In this document: piece after piece, positions 12,703 to 24,342 of the stretch
Position numbering within the stretch: position 1 is the first letter of the stretch
Layout: each line of letters opens with the position of its first letter
From: Alnus glutinosa
Taxonomy: Eukaryota > Streptophyta > Magnoliopsida > Fagales > Betulaceae
Reading direction: 5' to 3'
Assembly: GCF_958979055.1 (NCBI RefSeq)
Contig: NC_084886.1
Span: forward strand, 50,117,654-50,181,653
Length of the DNA: 64,000 nucleotides
Notes under the pieces: model-generated
Told to the model about the DNA's origin: nothing
Seen by the model: only the letters and a program-made list of their open reading frames with translations
Database searches by the model: none
Made by a program: the position numbers and the translations under genes

Positions 12703-12786
<84 letters not shown>
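12703..12786. repeat. (TA)n microsatellite of about 84 bp
   Basis: More than 40 uninterrupted AT units. The phrase ATTGTCACCACCC lies just left of the tract (about 12680) and ATTGTCACCGCCC just right (about 12785), so the array sits between two near-identical 13-mers. Confidence 0.95.
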
Positions 12787-12789
<3 letters not shown>

Positions 12790-13459
12790 CACCGCCCGAA
12801 AAAGACATGTCGTTTTCCTACTTATTATAATTAAGTTTCTCATTCTTTCGGGGAAAGGTCAATGGTATGCGTCGTACAGGGGAAGTAAGGGGGTTTTGTA
12901 ATTTGACTCTTGTGATTTGTATTATTTTCAGACAATCCCTTGCTTTGTACCGAGTTATCCACTAGAGACCCTTGTGATGCATAATATTTGGCACATCGAA
13001 GCCTATTTTATCCCTAAGTACAACATTTATATGCACTATAGGCCATGTTTGGTAAGCGGAAGCAATTTCAACAGCCGACTCCTAGCTGATCCATTTTTTA
13101 TCTTCCCGGATCGGCTTAACCACGCATCCTTATCTATTTCATCTGGTCGTTCATCAATCACCACGAATCACCCATTTTCCTTTATTTTTTTAGCTTCCTT
13201 TATCTTTCTCAATACTGTTTCACATATTTCCCTCATCATTTCATTTTAGACCATCTTCAATCTACTAGTCCTTTGTGTTCTCATTTCAAGTTTCTTTTCC
13301 GGCTTTCCTTCTGTGAAAACCCATGCTTAAGATTACACTTTCTTCGTCCACTTATCCTAAATGTGGGACAAAGACGAAGACGCCTCGTCTTGTCAGATCT
13401 CCTTCGACGCTTTGCACGACTCCATCTCTAACATTTTAGAGTCAGGTGAAAATAACCTC

Positions 13460-13501
<42 letters not shown>

Positions 13502-13797
13502 TAGTGATAAGAGGTCATTTACAGTGGTGCATTTAATGTACCCTCTAATTAAAGCTTGCCTCCGTTGCAGTCAGAGGTATTAATTTGTCATAAGGTGGAC
13601 GTAGGTGAGAATTTCAGGTTTATAATATTATAATGACGTGCCAAAGTTTTGGCACACGTGAAACGTCTCAAAAGTATCCAAGAGGCAAGAAGTAACCCTA
13701 CTTCATAGAAAGAAGGCAGAGAATCCTATACACTTTTGACTGGTCCACCTAAATAACCCTTGTCTTTCAACAATTAATTATAAGGTAAATTGGTTTG

Positions 13798-13969
13798 AGA
13801 AATGCTAGAGTATCTTCGGGCGTTATTTTAGTGTTTTCTTGAAATGACATAGATGTAATTAAAAAATTACATCTATATCCTTTTGAATGGCATAAATGTA
13901 ATTTTTTAATCAAAAAAATTATATCTATGTCATACCAAGAGAACACCAAAAGATACTCTAACATTTCCC
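13798..13969. mobile_element. Fold-back MITE of about 172 bp
   Basis: The left arm GAGAAATGCTAGAGTATCTT and the right arm read backwards GGGAAATGTTAGAGTATCTT match, and the match continues inward through TGACATAGATGTAATT and TGACATAGATATAATT. No transposase and no clean target duplication. It lies about 600 bp upstream of the IQD start codon. Confidence 0.75.
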
Positions 13970-14202
13970 GATCCCAACGTAGCACCTTCCAAAGAACACT
14001 TCCAAAACTGCCTTGGATTATTAAAATAACCCTGAAATTTGCATCGGATAATCTCCAAAACAAATCCCAAGAACACCAATATTATTGATCTACTGTTAAG
14101 CGTGAAGCCGTGGGAATTCCCTACTTGTTTTTACAGAAACATAAAGAGCAAAAGCTTCAAAAGCCCCCCCTCTCTTCTGCTCCTGCTTTCATCAGTCTCG
14201 AG

Positions 14203-14204
14203 AG

Positions 14205-14246
<42 letters not shown>
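14203..14246 (+). repeat. (CT)n microsatellite upstream of the IQD gene
   Basis: About 21 CT units, some 330 bp before the IQD start codon, probably in the promoter or 5' leader. Confidence 0.85.
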
Positions 14247-14250
<4 letters not shown>

Positions 14251-14574
14251 GTCTCTTACTGTCTGACATAAAACTCCAGACAGTGTTTACCATGCCACAA
14301 AAAAACACTGATTTCTTTTAGCATTATATACTCTGCAAATGTTGCCGTTACATTTTATATAATGGAGGTGGATCTGCTCCCACATACATGGGCTATCAAA
14401 ACCAACTTGGAGACTGCATGATTTGTTCTTTTCCCCCTCATTCATATCTCTCTGCCTTGTGCATTTAAAGATGCCAACTACTCATCAAATACAGGAGCTA
14501 GCTCCTTTGAAGTAAAGAAAATCACCAGTCTTATTACAAGTTGGTTTTGCCTTAGATGTAGCAAGAGTTTTTTC

Positions 14575-16619
14575 ATGGGGAAGACTGGGGGAAGCTCGTG
14601 GCTGACTGTCGTTAAAAGGGCTTTCAGGTCTCCTACTAAGGAGAATGAGAAGAGAAGCAGTAGAAGGAGAGAAGAAAATGAACAGGAGGAAGAAGAAAAG
14701 GTACAAACGTGTAAATGTTATCATGATCATGTCGCTTCAGTAATTTGTTTCCTTTTTGTGATTATGCAATATTTTTAAGTACGTGGAATGTGTTTCTGGA
14801 TTTGTACAGAAGAGAGGGAAGCGAAGATGGATTTTCCGGAAGCCTTCGAATCAGGAAACGATTGTAGAACACTGCAAAGGAAGGACCATAACCGCCACAG
14901 CTAATATGAAAGCAACCGATCCTGTTTTTGAGGCTGCTGATGCTGAGCAAAGACATGCCATTGCAGTAGCCATGGCAACCGCAGCTGCTGCTCATGCGGC
15001 AGTAGCAACCGCCCAAGCAGCTGTAGAGGTTGTTCGGCTCACCAGGCCTCCCATCTTTGGGAGAGAACACTATGCTGCTGTTGTCATTCAGACTGCCTTC
15101 AGAGGCTATCTGGTCAGTAAGAAAGAAAGTTTTTTTTTTTAATACCGTAATATCTCGAGAGTCATACAATTGAAATGACGCGAAAATAAAACCAACATTT
15201 AAGTCAACAAAAACTTGTAGAAAAGAAAAATCAAGGACTGGTTTTTACTGTTACATTATCTGAATTGCATGGCAGTATAATAGTAGCCTACTAAATATCA
15301 CTTATCTTTCAAAAGTAGTTTGATTGACTAATGGTTGTGGTTATGAAGGCAAGGAGAGCTCTTCGGGCACTTAAGGGGCTGGTAAAGCTGCAGGCCTTGG
15401 TAAGAGGTCATAACGTTCGAAAGCGAGCAAATATGACTCTTAGATGCATGCAGGCTGTGGTTCGAGTGCAAGCTCGGGTATGTGAACAGCGTAAGAAGAG
15501 GCTTTCAAACGAAGGAAGCGTAGGTTCCTCCATTAGTGAACAGAACAGCTTATGGGGATCACATTTTGCTGAAATCAAGTCCATGGTACTGAGAAATTAG
15601 TTTAAGATTTCTAATAGAGTTTTAGCTGCCCATATTTTGATTTAGTTGTTAAGTTTTCTTTGCAGTCTAAAGATGAAAGTGGCATTGCTGATGAATGGAT
15701 CCATTGGGATGACCACCCACAAACAATAGAGGACATTCAAGCCATGTTACAGAGAGCAAAGGAAGCTGCCTTGAAAAGGGAAAATGCCCTGGCTCATGCC
15801 TTCTCTCATCAGGTTTTGCCCTCTTTTGTTTAACTATCATATATGTATGTATTCCCCAATTTTCTTTACTGCACTAGTTACCTCACTGCTACAATTGTCT
15901 GTATGATTGCATCAAAGATGTGGAGAACTGGTAGGGACCCAATTGCAAGTGAAGAAGAGCTAGAAGAGATGCCTAAATGGCTTGATCAGTCGTCAACAAG
16001 GAAGCAGTGGGAGAGCAAAGGCAGAGTTTCTTGTGATCAAAGAGAACCCATAAAAACAGTTGAGATCGACACCTATAGACCTTACGCCTACTCACAAAGA
16101 TCACATCATCAACATCACTGCTACCAACCTTACAGACCCAGTTCATTTTCTGTGGCCTCTCCTGTCCATAGAACACAAAACAATCTCACCCTCCATTCAC
16201 CAATCACACCATCACCGTACAGGACAAGGCATCTCCAAGTGCATTCTGCCAGTCCTCGATGCTTAAGAGAAGAGAGGGACCATCCAGTGCAGGAGAGGGC
16301 AACGGCAATGCCAAACTACATGGCTGCCACTGCATCTGCCAAGGCTAGGTTTCGGTCACAAAGTGCACCAAGGCAGAGGCCTTCAACCCCAGAAAGAGAA
16401 AAAACAGGGTCGGCAAAAAAACGCCTATCATTCCCAGCTCCTGACCCATGTGGTGGCACTTCTGATTACAATGCAAAGAGTCCAAGCTATAAGAACATTC
16501 ATGGAGGCCATCTTGGAATGGAGCATAGGTCGTCAAACATGTCATCTTGTTGCACAGACAGCCTTGGCGATGAAATATCTCCCCCTTTAACCAATGATCT
16601 TAGGAGTTTCTTGACGTGA
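14575..16619 (+). CDS. IQ67-domain (IQD) calmodulin-binding protein, IQD17/18-like
   Basis: Five exons give 504 aa in frame: 14575-14700, 14810-15112, 15349-15585, 15666-15812 and 15918-16619, all with GT-AG introns. The N-terminus ([20 protein letters not shown]) is the IQD14/17/18-type start with a basic stretch. The IQ67 domain at about residues 128-190 begins with the IQ motif [15 protein letters not shown], split by the intron at the usual conserved position, and continues with [17 protein letters not shown] and [11 protein letters not shown]. It carries three IQ-like repeats and overlapping 1-5-10 calmodulin motifs. The C-terminal DUF4005 region (about 402-450) has [19 protein letters not shown] and RLSFP. 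IQDs are plant-specific scaffolds linking Ca2+/calmodulin to microtubules and plasma-membrane domains and shaping cell form. Nothing is truncated. Confidence 0.93.
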
Positions 16620-18149
16620 GCAAATTCTGTAAATGAAACAGATGGTCAACAATGATGATGATGTGAAGCCGGAGCATGTAGCATGTTGAATGGGAATGTA
16701 TGTGTCCTTGGACACATAAAAATCATAGTAGTCATTAATGGAGTTCATCAGACATTCTCCTTACTCTTTCTTAAAGGGAAAATTGAATTATGGGTGTTGG
16801 CCTCCACAACATTAAACCATCTTGTTTTGTATAATTCTGCTCCAGCTACGTACTTTGCAACTTAAGCCTCCAAACTAGCGCAAATGGGCTTAACACCATC
16901 CAGCTAATCAAGACAGAGTAGAGAAAACCAAGGCTATAGAAAAAGAGAAAGCTACAAACTCAGGGCCTCTAATATCGTACATAGGCTTAAATCAATTCCC
17001 TATTGACCTTTCTTCACAACCATATTCTCAAAAGCAGATCAGATATATGCTTTTCATACTGTATTGTTGATTTTTTGCTGTAGTGGAGGGAGTACTTTTG
17101 GAAGCATATCTTTAACAATGTTTCACGGAGATTCTACCTATGAAATTGTGTCCACCTTTATTCAATAAAAGTGATAACCAAGGCAGGTGTTGACAGGATC
17201 TAGATGTTCTCCATAACCAAGACTCCAAGCAGAAGAGACATCCAAGAAGATCCCTCAACAAATTTGAGAGTGGAATGAGAATGACGCTTAAGAAATTGCA
17301 TAAGTTAGACCTCCAACTTAGTGCGTCCTCCTCCTCTCCCAAAAAAAATGTAAATAAGATAAAAGCCTATAATCAGATATGACGCAAAGAAGCAAAATAA
17401 GATTTGATTCACTTTAACAGTCAAATTCTCCCAACTGCACCAAACAACACCTAGAGGAAGATGAATAGGTGTTTTCCAACAAACCCAACAAATTAAAATA
17501 TTGCAACCACACAAACAATAACCAAAATTAATCAAATCGGTAAAAAGATCAAACACAGCAATTTTGGTGACTAGGTGGAAACCATTTAAAGAACTCTAAA
17601 AAAAGTGAAACCACTCTAACTCTCTAAGAAAGCTAAACCCAAAAAACTAATTCATTATAGAAGATCAATTATACAATCAGCTCATACCGACAAAACCTTT
17701 GCAGTAAAAATCAGATCAATTATGGGATCTACCAGTCCAAGCACGTGGATAGATAGCTCAAAATTTGTTTGAACATGTGAGTCCTATATTAAGTATCTCA
17801 CATTTGATGTCTAAATTGTTAGCAATCCGGCCAGGTAAATGACTGCATTCTCCATTAATTCATTATACTTAGTCCTGCAGAACAGAACAGTAAGCTCTTG
17901 GGAACACCCACAATCTCAGGAACTCGTGGCTTTGATGCATCTGGAGCAGATCCGTTTGTACCAAAGGTTGGGTTCCCCATGTAATCCTAATGCCAAATGT
18001 TGCAAAGTAATCTAAATTACATGGAACTATGGACCTAACCTATTTGTACCAAAGGCCATTTGATTCATTGGGGCGGTTTCCCCTTTCTGGAGCCAATGAT
18101 TTATACTTCCTTGGTCAATCCTGTTGTTTATTTTAGATGAATCGAGCGA
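16620..18149. other. Gene-free region downstream of the IQD gene
   Basis: The first few hundred bases are the IQD 3' UTR and flank. The rest has no recognisable exon. On the minus strand 17980-17855 holds a short open frame of 41 codons with good codon quality (MGNPTFGTNG.., then PRVPEIVGVPKSL), possibly a captured or leftover exon. TTTGTACCAAAGG occurs at both about 17957 and 18044. Confidence 0.45.
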
Positions 18150-18900
18150 AACTTTATTAGAAAAAACAATTAAGCACCGGACTGAGAGACAATATCAGAA
18201 ATATATTGGTGAACTTCCTCAATTAGAACATTTTCTTCCCTCGTAGATAATGCTTCATTTGCAAGATGGTGGATCGCTCTATTTAAATTACGCCTAACAT
18301 TGTTGACAAGCCATTTGAACAAACAATTCAGTTCTTAGATGGTCATACCAGCTCCAATTTCTTCCATCTTTACGCAGTGCCTGCACAATTTGGAAAGCAT
18401 CACCTTCTAGTATCACTCTATATAGACCTAATTCTCTACAAAAATTAGCAACCCGCAATGTCGCCGAGGCTTCGGCAATATCAAGTGCAATGATATAATC
18501 TTTGGATACTGACAACGTTGTCAACACTTCTCTCATGTTATCTCTGACTATAACACCAATACCCATTTTTCTATTTTCTTTGTTTACCGCCGCATCCCGA
18601 TTGACTTTGAAGAAACCCTTCAAAGAGGCTTGCCAATTGATGGTCCTAGTAATTGCCGCTACTTTCTCTACGTGTTGCCGAGCATCGGCACTTCGAAAAG
18701 CCTTCAATAATTCCGCGGCTTTAGTAACAGTGAAAGGAGAGCAAACAGATCGCCCAAACACACCATATTTTGTGTTGCCGGATAGAACCGACTGATGGAT
18801 GAGTGACCTTTTTGTACAGTTAATATTAGGCTCGTAAGCATCAGCCGGGTGATGCTGATGCATTGCTCTATAGCCTATAGTTATCGTATCTGACAAAAAA
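18150..18900 (-). pseudogene. LINE RNase H domain remnant
   Basis: Read on the minus strand, the sequence codes for the RVT_3-type RNase H domain at the C-terminus of plant L1-like ORF2. Visible landmarks are WQASLKGFFKVNRDAAV, GIGVIVRDNMREVL, an AEASATLRVANFCRELG helix, ILEGDAFQIVQAL and, after a frameshift near 18300, RAIHHLANEAL close to the domain end. One frameshift and a missing upstream reverse transcriptase make it a relic. The 3' end toward 18150 lacks a clear poly(A) tail and no duplication was found, so its limits are approximate. Confidence 0.82.
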
Positions 18901-19584
18901 GTATTGTTGTACCGCTAACAATAACATCAAAAGCATCAGCTTAGTGATGCATATATAGTTCTAGAGTTGTCTAATTACTTAAAAATGGCATGCCCATCAA
19001 ATTTCAACCCGCTACTAGTTAAGATTTAAAATTTGTATTTTTAACAGTTTACATAATGTTACATTATTTAATTTTAAAAAAAAAAAAAAAGAAAAAAAAA
19101 AAACAAACATGTCAATATTAATTTCATATACATTATTTAATTCACCAATTTTAAATCTTACTCATAAAAGAAATATTATTCACTTCATTTATAATCGACA
19201 TGATTCTTGTCCTGCTCCTATGGTGTCAAAAGGTACTAGGGATTGACATCATCAATTTCATGTGACCATATGTACTTGGAAGGAAGGAAGGTCGGACCAA
19301 AAACAAAAAAGAAAAAAAAAGAAGACATCAACAAAAGGCTATGTTAATCATATACATGCCTCTATCAATCAATGGTCAACACAAACCACAGCTCCAAACA
19401 GATTCTCATTTGACCTTGTAAAAAAGCTTTGTATGTCCCAAAAAGCTATTCCAGATACACAACTGATTATCCAAACTAAGATCAAAATGAAATAACCATG
19501 GAGCCCATCAAAGACCTACCAAACTAAGAGAACCATAACTATAATTCATCATGTTGATTCAAAAAGATAACGGACCAATTTGCC
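18901..19584. other. Intergenic stretch, 3' flank of the GRF gene
   Basis: AT-rich with A-runs at 19077-19102 and no coding signal. The part next to 19584 is probably the 3' UTR of the minus-strand GRF gene. Confidence 0.5.
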
Positions 19585-22128
19585 CTAATTCAACCATGGC
19601 AAAGCGATCTCAGGATTGGCCCTTGAACTCCCAAGGTTGGGGCTGCTATTACCACTACTATCAGAGAATGAAGCAAATGTTTTCTGAAGAACCCCAGAGG
19701 GTGATGAGACCATGATTGCCGGAGAACTGCTTGAATCACCTTTCCCAGTGATTGGAGTTGACGGCTCCGATGCTGCCCCGGTGGCGGTAGCAACCGTGCT
19801 TGGTCTCAACACCTCGGCTAATGGCCCACCTGGTGCAGGAGCAACTGAAGAAGCAGGGGTGAGCCAGCTTGAGAGATGGGACTTGCTACCACTTTCATTG
19901 TTTTGATCCCTTCCAAATTGGCCTAAGCCCATGTGGATTTGACCCATTTCTTCATCAATGGAGTTACTGCCACCCATTGATAGAGTTAGTGAAGAGGGTG
20001 AGAGCCGGTCCGATGAGACAGAGCACATGGCGCTAGAGTTGGCTATGTTTTCCTCTGTTACTGCATTAGACCATGCATCAATAAAACCCCTTGTGGTTCC
20101 TGTGTTATGCTCTTGATTAGAAACCACATCTGGGTTGACGAACAAACAACAGTCTTTGTTCCGTGGATCTTCACAGGTGCTGAAATATGCATATGAATTC
20201 ATATTCAGGGGATCCTCTGAGTAATTTTGTTTGAAAGCAGAGGCATCGGCGTTACAGAACGAGGGCCCATAGGTGAATTCCATTTTAGTTTGCATCAGAT
20301 TGTACCATTGTTGGACAGTTGTATCCATGGGAACAGGTTCTCCTTTCAACATCCAGTCCAAGCTCCTTCAAAATGCAAACACAACAACAGAAATGTTACT
20401 TCTATTTAACTCTTACTTGCCTCCTGAAAATGCAAGTTGGAAATTACAGGAAAACTGAATACCTTACTTCCATTTATTTGGCTTCAAGAACTTGAATTTC
20501 TCCCACTTATTCAAAACAACACATACTTACCAATATCTTCAATTCTTTTCCCTTTACGTTTCCAAAACATTCCCACCAACCAACCAGACTCAAAAAAGGG
20601 CAAAAAAAAAACTATACCCACCTTGGTTCCTTGTGGGATGCAACGGAGACCACAGTGGGTTGGTGGTATGGCTGGCAAGTAGTAGGTCCAAGAAACTGAG
20701 ATGAAAAACCACTAGTGTTGATTGTGGGGTTAGGAATAGCCGCAGAAACAGAGGGAGTAGGAAGAGCCTGATAATCTTCACGGCGGGACCTCTTGATGTT
20801 GTCGTTGTTGGCATGAACTTCCACAGGCTTTCTTGAACGGGGACGGCCTCTGTGCAAGTGGCGCTCACAGTACTTGTGGTCAGGCGCCACATCTCTGGAG
20901 CATCTCCATTTCTTCCCATCTGTTCTCTTGCACCTCCCTGGCTCTGGATCTGTACCACTTGACAGCCTCAGCTTCAAACCACTACTACCCACTGCCCACA
21001 AAGCAGAGACTGTAAAATTTCAAAGAAATGATCGGGAGACAAAGTGAAACCCGGCCACAACTACTAGCAGGAAAAGAAGCAACCCATCATGAACAGACTG
21101 CAGGTGTATAACAAAAGGCACAAACTTTATCACACACAAACAACACACTGAACAAATCCACATCAAACAGCCCCAAGAGACACCAGTTTAAAGATAACTG
21201 AACTCTTTAAGGAAAGAAGGCATATACTTTGGCTTGTGTATCTCTCAGAGAAAGAGGGAGAGGCAGAGAAAATCAATACACAAAAACACATCAAATGTGT
21301 GTGCGTGTGAAGAGAGAAAGATAGACCCACATCAGATCAGTTAAAAGGAGAAGAATGGAGCAGCCCATCATAAAAGTAAGCAGAGATTGAAGAACAAAAG
21401 TCAAAAAAGATTTAAAGGGGTCATTACAGGGAGCGTGGGAAGCAGCCGGGTCTGAGGAAGTCCTGCTAATGGGAATGAGGAGCTCAGGAGGAACAGGAAC
21501 AGCATTCATCATGTACTTGTATATCATAGCTTGTCTCTCCAGCTCTTTCCACTGTGCATTTGTAAAAGGAAACCCCAAACCCAAAGATGTTGTTGTCGTT
21601 GCCATCCTCCCTGTTACACACACCACCAAAAACACACAACACTCATCCTCATTCCTCAATGCCTCAGACAAAACCACCTTTACTCTCTCTGTCTCTCTCT
21701 CTCCCTGTCTCTCTCTCTCTCTTTTTAATTAATAATATATCACTTTGCAAATGACTTTGAAAAGAAAAGAAACACAGACCTGGGGACTTGGAGGCGGTCT
21801 GAAGAGGTGTGGGGGGAGAAATGTCAAAAGGCTGCACAGCTCTTACAATTGTACCAGAACTTGTTGTAACAGCAGCAGCACCAGAACAACCAGCAACAAC
21901 ATGGTATGCATCATAAGTTATAGGCCTGTCGTTACCTGTGGGACCATCACCATCGCCAACCCAACTCTCAGATGATGGAAATGGACGGTGCTGATTTCCA
22001 TCATTATCATGATATTGAGCCATAATCGCCTTGTTAGTAGACGAGTCAACGCTCTGCAGCTCCACACCCAACTTGGAAAAATCTTTTGCTTCCTTGTCTA
22101 AAACGTTCAAGCTATCCATAGTCATCAC
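19585..22128 (-). CDS. GRF: Growth-regulating factor (GRF), QLQ-WRC transcription factor
   Basis: Four exons on the minus strand, 22128-21780, 21610-21428, 20991-20622 and 20365-19585, join in frame to 560 aa. The QLQ domain (about 131-166; [28 protein letters not shown]) binds GIF coactivators. The WRC domain (about 192-235) has a complete C3H zinc motif, C-x9-C-x10-C-x2-H (Cys198, Cys208, Cys219, His222), plus a basic nuclear signal, and binds DNA. A late [10 protein letters not shown] motif and serine-rich C-terminus place it with the long GRF1/2-type members. GRFs promote cell proliferation in leaves and other organs. The miR396 site lies in the WRC exon. The GIF partner gene is about 11 kb away. 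The start is the first ATG of the long exon 1, and a second ATG follows two codons later. Confidence 0.95.
20819..20840 (-). promoter_or_regulatory. miR396 target site in GRF mRNA
   Basis: In the transcript sense the site reads CCGTTCAAGAAAGCCTGTGG followed by AA, the canonical GRF target with its single bulged base relative to miR396. It encodes RSRKPVE just after the WRC zinc motif. An intact site predicts post-transcriptional repression by miR396 in maturing tissue. Confidence 0.93.
21680..21724 (+). repeat. CT-rich microsatellite in GRF intron 1
   Basis: An interrupted (CT)n tract ending in five T. It lies in the first intron of the minus-strand GRF gene, about 70-100 bases upstream of the exon 2 acceptor, and appears as GA on the transcribed strand. 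Confidence 0.7.
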
Positions 22129-23284
22129 AATTAAAAACCACTTTCCAGAAATAGAAAACCGCGTTAGAGTCCTAGACCCACCTTCTTCTGTTTTCTGCTA
22201 CAATTTAAATTTCCCTAATTTCTAAATAGGCCACCACATGACCCATATCTTCTGCCTATCGCTCTTCTCTTTTAATACAAATCTCTCTCTCAGCCCCGGT
22301 TGAGTATTTGTGGGGTTGATGTGAGATTTATGGTCTCGAGTAATGGGTTGCCGCCATTCTCGGCCTTTGCTTTGCTTCCATGCTTCCAACATTCGCACCA
22401 TGCTAGCTACTAGACAAATTCCTAAAAGCGACTCTTTCCTTCTTTCTTCATTTCTCTCTCTCTCTCATCATTATTGCGGCATCTATCGTTTTCTGCATGT
22501 AAAGCTAAACCCCGTACTAATCCCCCACTGCCCATATCATATTGGGAAAATGACCAGCTAGAAGTATTAGGGCACCCCACCACCACCCTTTTCCACAACG
22601 GAACAGCCACCACCCTAATTGTTACCTAGGAGCCACTAGGGAAAGGTTCAAAGTTGCACTCCATGGTAACTTGCTCGAAGGAGTCGATTGATGTATGTGT
22701 GCTTAGGAATGTGATTACCATTTTTTTTTTCTCTGGATATAATTAAGGATGTTGGTAGCTTCTACATTGACAATTTCACACGCATGGACTTCAGTTTCTT
22801 CCTGGTTTTCTTTCCTTGCCGAAATGTTTTTGTTACTTTCAAGAATTTAGAAAATAGCATTCAGAAGGCGTAAGATGATTTACGCTTCTAATATGCGTAG
22901 GCTATTTTTTATCCCTTATAGAGCCTATCTGCTTGAACACTCGCCTAGGTAAGTGGGCCTCACAATGGCTCTTTCGCATTTGTTTACCTAAATTGCAAGT
23001 AATATATGCAAATAATTACACTGGTTCTTAATCCACCCTTGAAAGCCTTTTATTCTCACTCTTCCTTTGCGGCCCATTTTCATCGTCTCTCTCTTTCTCG
23101 TAACTCCTTAAGTTATATGGAAAAATAATATTAAAAATCATATTTTATTTCATAATTATCACACAATGTTGACATGATACTCTAAATCAACCCTTTGACT
23201 TTTTTATTTTTTTTCTAACAATGATTGATCTAAAAGTTAGTTAAAACTACTAATTTAATATTGTAAAATAATTATAAGATAAAC

Positions 23285-23326
<42 letters not shown>
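22129..23326. other. GRF promoter side and gene-free flank
   Basis: The first several hundred bases are the GRF 5' leader and promoter. CTCTCTCTC stretches occur at about 22282 and 22455. I see no unambiguous TATA box. A (TA) microsatellite occupies 23287-23326. Confidence 0.5.
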
Positions 23327-23336
<10 letters not shown>

Positions 23337-23343
23337 GAGCCTT

Positions 23344-24325
23344 TTTTTTTTTAACGTAAAAGCCTTCTTCATTGCCGGAGCAAACGCCCGAAGGACAACA
23401 AGTGGTTACAATAACAGAACAAATACACAGAAAGAAGACCATTACAACCGCCCAAAGGTGAAGCTAAACCATGGCCAAAGGCCGAGAGACGTGGCTAATA
23501 GGTAAAGAACCTACTAACCACTAAGCCAAGGGAAACCCTAGCTTAAAGCAGTTACCGGAAACCGGTAGACTGTGAAACAGGAAAGAATATACAACGCCAA
23601 CAAGGAGAAGCTCAGGAAGACAAGCCAAGAAACAGACCGCCGGAAAAACCCGCTCGTACAGAGCACTCAACTTCTCCGGGAGCCCCCCCATCAACGGACG
23701 ACCTTCAGAGGTCCAGATCTGCACCTAGCGAAGCCGGAGAAAGAGACCGTAACCCGCACGCGCGAGGGCCAGAAAGAAAACCCTCGGCGTGTGCAGATCA
23801 CGGGCCGACCAGGAGAGCGCAACGCGGTCCCGCCAAGTGACCGTCAAGACCAGAGGAAGCCGAAGACCGCCATAGGAAGATTCTTGTCAAAAAAATAGCC
23901 AGCCGAGGTTAATAGATCTAGCTATGAACGACATCTCCACCGGCCATTCTCCAACACCCGTCTATCTCCATGAACCAGCAACCAAAAGCCTCTGCTTGCA
24001 TCAACAAAGACAAAAACAAAAGAAAAGAAAAGAAAGAAACAAAGCAAAAATACACAACCTCCACCAGTACTACACTGGGAGGAAAACACTCCGACAGCCC
24101 TAAAGGCTCGGAGACAAAACAACCACCACTGGGGCAAACGACCCAGGGTGAATAAAACCCAGGCCCTAACGGCCAAGGGAACCAAAACCAAAAAACAAGA
24201 TCGGGAGGAGGAGGCGAGAGGCCTCCCCCCCCGGACGACAAGAACACTCTTCCCCCTCACTCTCTAGAAAAGTCTCAGACTATCTCTCTCTTCAGCAGAA
24301 AGAGAAAAGTCCCTACCGGCCAATA
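23344..24325 (-). mobile_element. 982-bp poly(A) retroelement without reverse transcriptase
   Basis: A perfect 17-bp duplication TTATATATATGAGCCTT (23327-23343 and 24326-24342) frames the element. A T-run immediately after the left copy is the poly(A) tail of a minus-strand insertion, preceded on that strand by GGCTTTTACGTT. The interior is much more GC-rich than the flanks and contains no RT, endonuclease or RNase H. The longest minus-strand frames (about 109-112 and 67 codons) are hydrophobic and composition-driven. The duplication length and the tail are L1 (target-primed) signatures, so it is a non-autonomous LINE derivative or another transcript copied by LINE machinery. There is no tRNA-like A/B box, so it is not an ordinary SINE. 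Confidence 0.85.
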
Positions 24326-24342
24326 TTATATATATGAGCCTT

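Larger units (their letters stand above)
9623..14200. other. Gene-free region with microsatellites, duplications and a MITE
   Basis: No recognisable exon. Visible items are a 43-bp tandem duplication (10645-10730), a poly(A) run of about 41 bp (12492-12532), a long (TA) tract (12703-12786), a poly(A) run of about 36 bp (13463-13499) and a MITE (13798-13969), the larger ones listed separately. The stretch 12140-12480 (GAGCATCACTAGTGAGCTC.. then A/T-rich) resembles the end of a small DNA transposon, but I could not pair it with a second end. Confidence 0.5.

Noticed and set aside
14762-15169. 135-codon minus-strand open frame
   Set aside because: Antisense shadow of IQD exon 2, which has the IQ motif and proper splice sites on the plus strand.
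17112-17342. 76-codon minus-strand open frame
   Set aside because: Leu/Trp-rich, no family match and no adjoining exon. Possibly an old transposon scrap, but this cannot be supported.
23572-23898. 108-codon plus-strand open frame, basic and Arg/Lys-rich
   Set aside because: It lies antisense inside the poly(A) retroelement. The openness follows from GC-rich composition.
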